Below, piece after piece: positions 14,947-21,026 of a stretch of 21,026 bases of DNA. The number at the start of each line of letters is the position of its first letter. The stretch's first letter is position 1. The position numbers and the translations under genes were made by a program. The notes beneath the pieces were generated by a model. It saw only the letters and a program-made list of their open reading frames with translations. It was not told the origin of the DNA and did not search any database. This DNA is from Bryobacterales bacterium (lineage in GTDB: Bacteria > Acidobacteriota > Terriglobia > Bryobacterales > Bryobacteraceae): assembly GCA_003142355.1 (NCBI GenBank), contig PLMF01000188.1, forward strand, positions 1,945 to 22,970. The letters are read 5' to 3'.

Positions 14947-15495
14947 ATGCCCACGAAACTCCTTCCTCCCTCCGGCCAACTGCTTACGCCTGTGGAGCCG
15001 ATTGAGCGCAGAATCTACCTCATCCGGGGCCAAAAGGTCATGCTCAGCCCCGATCTGGCAGATCTCTACCAGGTCGAGACACGTGCCCTGGTCCAGGCGG
15101 TTAAGCGCAACATCGAGCGCTTCCCTGAAGACTTCCTGTTTCAATTGAGTGCCGAGGAGTACGCAAACTTGAAGTCACAATTTGTGACTTCAAGTTGGGG
15201 CGGCGCCAGGCGGGCCACGCCCTACGCCCTTACCGAACTCGGGGTCGCCATGCTCTCCTCGGTGCTCCGCAGCAAGCGCGCCATCCAAATGAACATCGTC
15301 ATCATGCGGGCCTTCGTCAAACTCCGCGAGGCCTTGGCCACCCACCAGGATCTGGCCCGCAAACTGGAACAGATGGAAGCCACACAGCGAAAGCACGGCT
15401 CTATTCTGGTTGCCGTTGTACAGGAGATCAAAAAACTGAAGCAACCCCCGCGCCGACGCAAACCCCGCATCGGTTTCGTGACTGACGACAAATAG
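14947..15495 (+). CDS. ORF6N-domain protein (KilA-N/antirepressor-like)
   Basis: 182 residues from ATG 14947; the frame stays open to 14833, but the extra part overlaps the preceding gene. The ORF6N domain covers about 19-130: IYLIRGQKVMLSPDLADLYQV, VKRNIERFPEDFLFQLSAEE, LKSQFVTSSWGG, ALTELGVAMLSSVLRSKRA and IVIMRAFVKLREAL. A coiled segment (about 133-166) and a basic tail follow. ORF6N is a DNA-binding-type domain from large DNA viruses, phages and islands. The molecular role in chromosomes is unclear, with regulation or antirepression likely. It follows the fifth membrane-protein gene by 88 nt and converges on the GT39 gene. A 31-nt perfect inverted repeat is embedded in the coding sequence. 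Confidence 0.85.
   Translation: MPTKLLPPSGQLLTPVEPIERRIYLIRGQKVMLSPDLADLYQVETRALVQAVKRNIERFPEDFLFQLSAEEYANLKSQFVTSSWGGARRATPYALTELGVAMLSSVLRSKRAIQMNIVIMRAFVKLREALATHQDLARKLEQMEATQRKHGSILVAVVQEIKKLKQPPRRRKPRIGFVTDDK
15166..15196. repeat. Perfect inverted repeat inside the ORF6N gene (15-bp arms, 1-nt centre)
   Basis: AACTTGAAGTCACAA at 15166-15180 pairs exactly with 15182-15196 around one T. In frame it encodes residues 74-83, the conserved LKSQFVTSS stretch. It has the same architecture as the repeat inside the RhuM gene: odd length, 1-nt centre, inside the domain. It may be an autoregulatory operator or a structured RNA/DNA element. Confidence 0.92.
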
Positions 15496-15540
15496 ACTCC
15501 GTAACCACTTTCCGCCCGTGTTTCCTAGCCTGCCGGGCGT

Positions 15541-17259
15541 TCACCGGTTGTTCAGCCGGCTGGTCTTTGCGCCAATGTCGTAAACGTACAACGAATGGCC
15601 GACGATGGCCACCGGAGGAGTGCGCCGCAGCCACTCGCCCGCGCCGGGTTTCAGGCGGGCGCCCAGGGCGGGGACGCGGGCCACAAAATGGGCGCTCACC
15701 ACATACAGGCCGGGCTTGGGGGCTTCCATCAACTCCTCGGGTGCGATCCTCTCGCAGGCCACACCGTAAGCTTGGGGGAGAATTGTGCCGAAGTACGCCA
15801 GCCGGATGTTTCGTCCTGCCGCATGGTGGTCCAGCCAGACCTTCAGTTGTTTGAGTCCTTGCCCCCAGTCCACGTTGCTGTCGTCGAGCCACAGCGGCCC
15901 ACAGCGCGCACCGCCGTCGATTCCGATCCGGTCCAGGTTTCCGGGCAAGCACGCCGCCTCATTGAAGTACGCCAGGTGATCGGGATAAATTCCAATCGCC
16001 GCGACCACCGTCCATACCGCGAGAACCGCTGCCAGCGGCCTGGTCCACCAGGAACGGTTTTGGATCAGCCATGCCGCTCCCAGGCCGCCGATCAAATAGG
16101 CAAATGGCAGCTCCGGAATCATGTAGCGGATGCCCATGTTGTCGGCCCAGATGGTGTGCGCCGCGAACAGGACTGCCGGCGGAAGCAGCAGGAAGAACTT
16201 GGCCAGCACGGAAATGGCTCGGCTCCGCACCAGGGCGGCTAACCCGATCGCCACCAGCACGATGCTCGCAATGGGTTCTTTCAGCAGATAAGCCGCGGCG
16301 AAATAGCCGGCGAAGTTGTGCTGCAATCGGCCGGCCAGAAAGACCAGGTAGCCGGGAGCGTGGTCGATATTCACCCGTTGCAGTCCGGTGGCGTACAGGA
16401 ACAGGCCGCCGGGTGAAAAGTAAAGCGCCTGAATTACGAATGTCGCCACCAGGCAAATGGCGAGAAAGGCGCAGGCGCCCGCGGCATAACCGTGAACCGC
16501 GCTCGCGTCCGAGGCGTCCGGCCCGCGCCGGCTGTAGGGGCGAAGGAATTGAGAGCGGTCGTCGGGAACCGGTTGAGGGGGCCAGCGCACGGCCGCCAAC
16601 AGCAGCGCTGCCGCCACCGGCAACAAGAAGACCGCCGAGAACTTGGCGGCCAGCAGCGCTCCCATTGCCAGGCCGCAGAGCACCAGGCGCGTGGTGCTGG
16701 GGTGCTCGAGGTATTCCCAGAGCGCCAACAACGACAGGACCGTAAAGAAGGCAAGCCCCACGTCCATGGTGACCAGGTAAGAATGCGCCAGGATAGTCGG
16801 GTCGAGCGTGTACAGAAAGAGCGCCGCCAGCGCCGCGATATTTCCCGCCAGCTTGCGCCCCCAGAGATAGATCAGAAGGCCCAGCATGGCCGAAAGCAGT
16901 ATGAGCGGCAGGCGCGCCCAGAACATCACCCGATCCGGCCCATTCCGGGAGATTACCGTGCGTCCAACGGCATTCTCCCCTCCCGCGCCGCCGATCATCT
17001 GGCGAGTCTCGGGAATATCCGGCAGTGGCACGCCCGCGAGCCGCAGCGAAAGCCCGGCTATGGTCTTGAGCAGAGGCGGATGTTGCGGGTTGGCGCGGAT
17101 TTCGCCGGTTTCGACATACGATAGCCCCGCGGCAATGTGGGTGGTCTCGTCGAATGTGGGGCTCTTGACGCGGCTAGCCAGAGAACTCTGCGCCAAGAAG
17201 GCCGCCAGGAGCACGCAGGCAATCGGAAAAGCCCAAGGCGTCCGATGCTCTTCAGACAT
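15541..17259 (-). CDS. GT39/PMT-like membrane glycosyltransferase (ArnT-type fold)
   Basis: 572 residues. After a first membrane helix (about 9-28) comes the catalytic-loop motif SPTFDETTHIAAGLSYVETGEI (33-54), with the Asp37-Glu38 pair typical of PMT/ArnT enzymes, and NPQHPPLLK (57-65). A second acidic site is Asp166 in HSYLVTMDVGLAFF. About ten further membrane helices follow, then an extracytoplasmic C-terminal region with SNVDWGQGLKQLKVWLD and GLYVVSAHF. Such enzymes take a sugar from polyprenyl phosphate and transfer it to protein or lipid on the outer side of the membrane. The start ATG 17259 faces the TMTC-like gene across 53 bp and no strong Shine-Dalgarno is seen. Substrates are not predictable. 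Confidence 0.85.
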   Translation of the reverse strand: MSEEHRTPWAFPIACVLLAAFLAQSSLASRVKSPTFDETTHIAAGLSYVETGEIRANPQHPPLLKTIAGLSLRLAGVPLPDIPETRQMIGGAGGENAVGRTVISRNGPDRVMFWARLPLILLSAMLGLLIYLWGRKLAGNIAALAALFLYTLDPTILAHSYLVTMDVGLAFFTVLSLLALWEYLEHPSTTRLVLCGLAMGALLAAKFSAVFLLPVAAALLLAAVRWPPQPVPDDRSQFLRPYSRRGPDASDASAVHGYAAGACAFLAICLVATFVIQALYFSPGGLFLYATGLQRVNIDHAPGYLVFLAGRLQHNFAGYFAAAYLLKEPIASIVLVAIGLAALVRSRAISVLAKFFLLLPPAVLFAAHTIWADNMGIRYMIPELPFAYLIGGLGAAWLIQNRSWWTRPLAAVLAVWTVVAAIGIYPDHLAYFNEAACLPGNLDRIGIDGGARCGPLWLDDSNVDWGQGLKQLKVWLDHHAAGRNIRLAYFGTILPQAYGVACERIAPEELMEAPKPGLYVVSAHFVARVPALGARLKPGAGEWLRRTPPVAIVGHSLYVYDIGAKTSRLNNR

Positions 17260-17312
17260 CAGAAGTCATCGTAGCATTTTGCCGTCTGTTAACCTGATAC
17301 CTGCACGGTTTC

Positions 17313-19394
17313 ATGAAGGCCCCCAAGAAACGCGGCGCCGCGCCGCGCCCCCGAGGTCCGGGGCCGCGCCTGCGGCAATGGCTGGTGGTGCTGGCGCTCT
17401 CGGCTGTCACGCTGCTGGCCTACTCGAACTCATTCAGCGCCGGCTTCACTTTTGACAACAAGGGCCTGCTTCTGCAGGATCCGCGCATTCGCGAAGCCAC
17501 CCCGCAGAACATCGGCCTGATCCTCCACAAGACTTACTGGTGGCCCTACGGCGAGAGCGGCCTGTATCGGCCCATCACCACGCTCACCTATCTCTTCAAC
17601 TACTCGATCCTCGGCAACGGCGACCAGCCCGCCGGCTACCACTGGATCAATTTCCTGCTGCATACCGGCAACGTCCTGCTGGTGTACGCTCTGGCGCTGC
17701 GGCTGATGCGGAAGTTGTGGCCGGCGGTCTTCGTCGCCGCCGTCTGGGCTGTTCATCCCGTCCTGACCGAGTCCGTAACCAATATGGTCGGACGCGCGGA
17801 CCTGCTGGCGGGCATGTCGTTGCTGAGCGGATTCTGGATGTACCTGCAGAGCGCCGAAACCCAGGGCCGGCGCCGATGGGCCTGGCTGGCCGGTCTGATG
17901 GCGGTGACCACGGTGGGTGTGTTCTCCAAGGAAAGCGCCGTCACCGTCCTGGGCGTGATCGCGCTCTACGAGCTCACCTGGTGGAAGGAAAGGCGACGGG
18001 GCAGAGCGCTCCTTCTGGGGTGCCTTGCCGTCTGGCCGGCTCTGGAAGCCATGTGGTACGTGCGGACAGCCGTGTTCGCGAAGCTGCTGACCCCCGAGTT
18101 TCCGTTCTGGGATAACCCGCTCGCCGGCGCCGGCTTCTGGACGGCCAAGCTCACCGCCATTAAGGTCATTGCCAGGTATCTTGGGCTGCTGGTGTGGCCC
18201 GCTCATCTCTCCTGCGATTACTCCTACGCGCAGATCCCGCTCGCAGCCGGCAGCCCGCAAGACTGGCTGGCGTGGGCCATCGTTGCCTTGGCCGCCGCCG
18301 CAGCGCTGCTGATGTTCCGATTCAACCGCCCCGTATTCTTCGTTGCCGGCCTGGCGTTCGTCACATTCCTGCCTACGTCCAACCTGCTCTTCCCCATCGG
18401 CACGATCATGGCGGAACGCTTCCTCTACCTGCCATCGATCGCGCTGGCTGTGTGCGTCGTTCTGGGCTTGTACGCCATCGGCCGCCGGGCCGGCGTGGCC
18501 AGGCTGGCCCCAGTTACGCTGTGCCTGATTGTGGCCGCATTCACCGCGCGTACATGGGCTCGCAATTCCGACTGGCGGGACGATCTCAGTCTCATGACGG
18601 CCGCGGCCGAGACCTCGCCCCATAGCTACAAGAGTCACCGGGCGCTGGCGGCCGCGCTCGACGATTCCGACGCGACCCATGCCAATATCGACCGCGTGAT
18701 CGCCGAAGCGGAAAAAAGCCTGGCGATTCTCGACTCAGTGCCGGACTGGCGCAACAACGCCGCGGCCTATCGCCAGGCGAGCAGTTATTACATCACAAAA
18801 GGCGACTTACTGGCAGCCACGCCGGAAAGCTCGCGCGCTTACCAGAAGGCGCTGGATCTGCTGCTGCGCGCGAAGACCATTGTGACGGCGACGGATGAGC
18901 ATCTGGCGACGAAGGAGGCCGATCAGTCCAAGCTCGCCGATCTCGAACGGTCGATTTCCGATACCCGCCTGAGATTGAAAGACCCGTCGAAGGCGCTGGA
19001 GGCAGCGGCTACCGCGCTGGAACTGGACCCGCTGAATGCCCAGACGTACCGGCAACTGTCCACCGCATTTCTCGCCAACGGCCGTGCCGACGAAGCGGCG
19101 GTCGCCCTGGTCGAGGGCACCATCGTGACTTCCGACCTGAGCCTGAGACAGGACCTGCTGAGTCTCTACCGGCAGGGTCTCGATTCCAAGGGCTGCGCGA
19201 CCGTACCAGGCCCCAACGGCCCGGCATTCAACCCGTCGTGCGAAATTGTTCGCCAGCACACCTGCACGGCCGTGGCTGCGACCATCCCGCTGTATCTCCG
19301 TATCGGGCGCCGGGACCTGGCCGGGCAACTGAAGGATTCGGCATCGCGGGATTTCGGCTGTCCAGCCGCTGTGTCGGATCCGCTTTTGCGGTAG
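17313..19394 (+). CDS. TMTC-like O-mannosyltransferase-type membrane protein with C-terminal TPR region
   Basis: 693 residues. A basic N-terminus (MKAPKKRGAAPRPRG) precedes a membrane helix (23-38) and the outer loop GFTFDNKGLLLQDPRI (44-59). Then come YRPITTLTYLFNYSILG (85-101), AVHPVLTESVTNMVGRADLLAG (147-168), more membrane helices to about 410, and a soluble helical C-terminus with TPR-like pairs (for example ALEAAATALELDPLNAQTYRQLSTAFLANGRADEA). This is the architecture of TMTC proteins (membrane GT-C part with the DUF1736 region, then TPRs), which transfer mannose from polyprenyl-phosphate mannose in eukaryotes. The bacterial substrate is unknown. Four cysteines cluster near the C-terminus. 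The stop TAG lies within a 28-bp palindrome shared with dnaJ. Confidence 0.82.
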   Translation: MKAPKKRGAAPRPRGPGPRLRQWLVVLALSAVTLLAYSNSFSAGFTFDNKGLLLQDPRIREATPQNIGLILHKTYWWPYGESGLYRPITTLTYLFNYSILGNGDQPAGYHWINFLLHTGNVLLVYALALRLMRKLWPAVFVAAVWAVHPVLTESVTNMVGRADLLAGMSLLSGFWMYLQSAETQGRRRWAWLAGLMAVTTVGVFSKESAVTVLGVIALYELTWWKERRRGRALLLGCLAVWPALEAMWYVRTAVFAKLLTPEFPFWDNPLAGAGFWTAKLTAIKVIARYLGLLVWPAHLSCDYSYAQIPLAAGSPQDWLAWAIVALAAAAALLMFRFNRPVFFVAGLAFVTFLPTSNLLFPIGTIMAERFLYLPSIALAVCVVLGLYAIGRRAGVARLAPVTLCLIVAAFTARTWARNSDWRDDLSLMTAAAETSPHSYKSHRALAAALDDSDATHANIDRVIAEAEKSLAILDSVPDWRNNAAAYRQASSYYITKGDLLAATPESSRAYQKALDLLLRAKTIVTATDEHLATKEADQSKLADLERSISDTRLRLKDPSKALEAAATALELDPLNAQTYRQLSTAFLANGRADEAAVALVEGTIVTSDLSLRQDLLSLYRQGLDSKGCATVPGPNGPAFNPSCEIVRQHTCTAVAATIPLYLRIGRRDLAGQLKDSASRDFGCPAAVSDPLLR

Positions 19395-19418
19395 GGGCCG
19401 GGCATGCCCGGCCCCTAC
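19391..19418. terminator. 28-bp perfect palindrome at a convergent gene junction
   Basis: The sequence GTAGGGGCCGGGCA and its exact complement form an uninterrupted 28-bp palindrome. It lies where the TMTC-like gene (plus) and dnaJ (minus) converge and contains the TAG stop of each, at 19392-19394 and 19415-19417. It is a plausible bidirectional transcription barrier, although T-tracts are missing. It shares the GGGCATGC core with the hairpin at 3725-3790, so both may be members of a dispersed palindromic repeat family. Confidence 0.75.
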
Positions 19419-20536
19419 GAGAAGTAATCTTTCACCTTCTCGAACAGCCCCTTGGCGGCGGGGGCGTTATCCACCGGCAGGGCGTCGCGCAACTGCTCGA
19501 GCAATTTTCGCTGTTCGCGCGTCAGCCGCGTGGGCACCTTCACGTCGACGTGAATACAGAGATCTCCGCGGCCGCTGCCGTTCAAGACCGGCGCGCCTTT
19601 GCCGCGCAGGCGGAATTGCGCTCCGGTCTGGGTGCCCTCCGGGATCTTGAGCTTGTGCGGCTGTTCCAGCGTGGGAACTTCGATTTCCGCGCCCAGCGCG
19701 GCCTGCGCGATGCCGATCGGGATGGTGCAGTGCAGGTCGTGCTCGTGGCGTTCGAAGAAGGGGTGCGCCTTCACCTTCAGGAACACGTAGAGGTCGCCGG
19801 GAGGCCCGCCATTGGCGCCCGGCTGGCCTTCGCTCGAAAGCCGCAGGCGAGTGCCGTCGTCCACTCCGGCGGGGATGTTGACCTTGAGCTTCCGCTGCAC
19901 CTGGCGGTAGCCGTTGCCGCGACACTGGCTGCACGGATGGCGGATGACCTTCCCCGATCCCCCGCAAGTACTGCACGCGCGCCGGATCGTCAGAAAGCTC
20001 TGCTGGTAAAGAACCTCTCCGCGGCCGTGGCACGTGGGACAGGCGGCCGGTGAGCTGCCGGGCTCCGATCCCGAGCCGTTGCACCGGTCGCAGACCTCCA
20101 TCCGCGGAATTTGGATTTCGGCGCTCATGCCGAACACGGCTTCTTCAAAGCCGAGCTCGAGATCGTAGCGGATGTCCTCGCCGCGTTGCGCGCGGCTGCG
20201 CCGCCGTCCACCGCCGAAAAGATCGCCGAAGCCGAAGAAATCGCCGAGGATGTCGCTGAAATCGGCGAAGACGTCGGGACTGAAGCCGCCCGCCGCGACT
20301 CCCTGCAAACCGGCGTGGCCGTAACGGTCGTACGCCGCGCGTTTTTGGGGGTCGCTCAGAACGCTATAGGCTTCGGAAGCTTCCTTGAATCTCTCCTCGG
20401 AGGTGGGGTCCTCGGGATTGCGGTCGGGATGGTGCTGCAGCGCGAGCCTGCGGTAGGCGCCCTTGATCTCCTGTTCGCCGGCGTCCCGGCCCACACCAAG
20501 GACCTCGTAATAATCTCTCTTCGACACGGGATTCAC
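19415..20536 (-). CDS. dnaJ: Chaperone protein DnaJ (Hsp40)
   Basis: 373 residues, a full-length type I DnaJ. The J domain (about 7-73) has HPD at 36-38. A Gly/Phe-rich linker (about 84-110) is followed by four CxxCxGxG zinc motifs (CDRCNGSG 149-156, CPTCHGRG 166-173, CSTCGGSG 188-195, CSQCRGNG 202-209) and the two substrate-binding beta domains. It stimulates DnaK ATPase activity and delivers unfolded proteins. The start is a GTG at 20536; a second GTG three codons later is equally possible, and neither has a strong Shine-Dalgarno. It lies 4 nt after the grpE stop, so the two are co-transcribed. The last codon ends in the palindrome shared with the neighbouring convergent gene. Confidence 0.97.
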   Translation of the reverse strand: MNPVSKRDYYEVLGVGRDAGEQEIKGAYRRLALQHHPDRNPEDPTSEERFKEASEAYSVLSDPQKRAAYDRYGHAGLQGVAAGGFSPDVFADFSDILGDFFGFGDLFGGGRRRSRAQRGEDIRYDLELGFEEAVFGMSAEIQIPRMEVCDRCNGSGSEPGSSPAACPTCHGRGEVLYQQSFLTIRRACSTCGGSGKVIRHPCSQCRGNGYRQVQRKLKVNIPAGVDDGTRLRLSSEGQPGANGGPPGDLYVFLKVKAHPFFERHEHDLHCTIPIGIAQAALGAEIEVPTLEQPHKLKIPEGTQTGAQFRLRGKGAPVLNGSGRGDLCIHVDVKVPTRLTREQRKLLEQLRDALPVDNAPAAKGLFEKVKDYFS

Positions 20537-20540
20537 TGCG

Positions 20541-21026
20541 TTACGACCCGACCGCGACCCTGACCCATGCGGGCCGGAGAAGCTTTCCTCTGAAATTATA
20601 GCCTCTCTGCAACTCGCCCAGAATCGCCTGGTCTTCGGCCTCTCCGGTCTGGACCCGTTGCACCGCCTCGTGCTGGTTGGGGTCGAACTTCCTGCCCTCC
20701 GTCTCGATGGGCTCGAGCCCCAGTCTCTTCAGCGTTTCGAAAAGTCTCTGATAGATCAGCTCGATGCCTTTGGCGTAGTCGCGATCGGCCGTTTCCACCT
20801 TCAACGCGCGCTCGAAATCGTCCAGCACCGGCAGGATCTCCCGCACCAGGTCCATGGCGGCGAACTGGAGGAAATCCGAGCGCTTGCGCTCGGTCCGGCG
20901 CCGCGCGTTATCGAACTCGGCGCGGGCGCGCAGCAGCCGGTCGCAGAGATCGGCCTTTTCCGCCGCCAGCCGATCGCGTTCGGCGCTGACGGCCGCGAGT
21001 TGTCCCTCCACGGTGGTGGCGGGAAC
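20541..21026 (-). CDS. grpE: Nucleotide exchange factor GrpE (5' end outside window)
   Basis: 161 codons are visible plus the stop, with the frame open to the window edge. A GTG at 21011 lies within the coiled-coil region and is probably internal. The long N-terminal helix (AAVSAERDRLAAEKADLCDR), the signature RARAEFDNARRRTERKR, MDLVREILPVLDDFERAL, and the C-terminal GYNFRGKLLRPAWVRVA are characteristic. GrpE is a dimer that releases ADP from DnaK. It sits directly upstream of dnaJ on the same strand, and dnaK is not in the window. Regulation cannot be judged because the promoter is outside. Confidence 0.95.
   Translation of the reverse strand, partial: VPATTVEGQLAAVSAERDRLAAEKADLCDRLLRARAEFDNARRRTERKRSDFLQFAAMDLVREILPVLDDFERALKVETADRDYAKGIELIYQRLFETLKRLGLEPIETEGRKFDPNQHEAVQRVQTGEAEDQAILGELQRGYNFRGKLLRPAWVRVAVGS

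Noticed and set aside
13284..14954. Minus-strand 556-codon open frame opposite the fifth membrane-protein gene
   Set aside because: The composition is that of an antisense shadow and the plus frame has clear family motifs and membrane helices.
1..21026. CRISPR arrays, tRNA or rRNA genes, transposases
   Set aside because: I saw no regularly spaced repeat array, no tRNA cloverleaf with its T-loop signature and no transposase motif in the translated frames.

Overview
This is high-GC bacterial DNA, dominated by long hydrophobic glycosyltransferase-like genes with a grpE-dnaJ chaperone pair at the right edge. The gene style suggests a soil Acidobacteriota of the Solibacter/Bryobacter type: many large GT-C-like membrane proteins, a TMTC-like O-mannosyltransferase-TPR protein, overlapping GTGA/ATGA junctions, and dispersed palindromes containing GGGCATGC. 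This assignment is inference from general knowledge. No rRNA or other taxonomic marker is present.

Left part (1-9348, minus strand). A compact operon reads right to left from a probable near-leaderless promoter at 9343-9348. It encodes a SAM methyltransferase, a family 2 glycosyltransferase, and then four paralogous membrane proteins of about 650-685 residues. These four resemble the PTPS-related / YfhO-like GT-C group. Junctions are 4-nt overlaps or 1-nt gaps, except for a 100-nt gap that holds a perfect 25-bp-arm hairpin. The leftmost paralogue runs off the window.

Middle part (about 9360-12830). An accessory island holds: an intact UPF0175 antitoxin with a truncated PIN toxin; a gene-poor stretch; an AT-richer gene for a membrane-anchored coiled-coil protein, tightly bounded by two copies of a 37-bp direct repeat; a RhuM-family gene; and an intact ribbon-helix-helix antitoxin whose VapC toxin survives only as an N-terminal stub.

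Right part (12861-21026). A fifth member of the membrane family is transcribed rightward from its own TATAAT. It is followed by an ORF6N-domain gene, a GT39/PMT-like transferase (minus), a TMTC-like transferase with a C-terminal TPR region (plus), then dnaJ and a 5'-truncated grpE (minus). The plus-strand TMTC-like gene and dnaJ converge on a 28-bp perfect palindrome that supplies the stop codon of both.

Working model (inference): the GT2 enzyme may charge a polyprenyl-phosphate sugar that the seven GT-C-like proteins use on surface glycans or proteins, and a mobile island has entered the divergent promoter region of this cluster. The most unusual signals are the repeat-bounded coiled-coil cassette, perfect 25- and 31-nt inverted repeats inside the coding regions of the RhuM and ORF6N genes, the two antitoxin-intact/toxin-broken modules, and the shared-stop palindrome.
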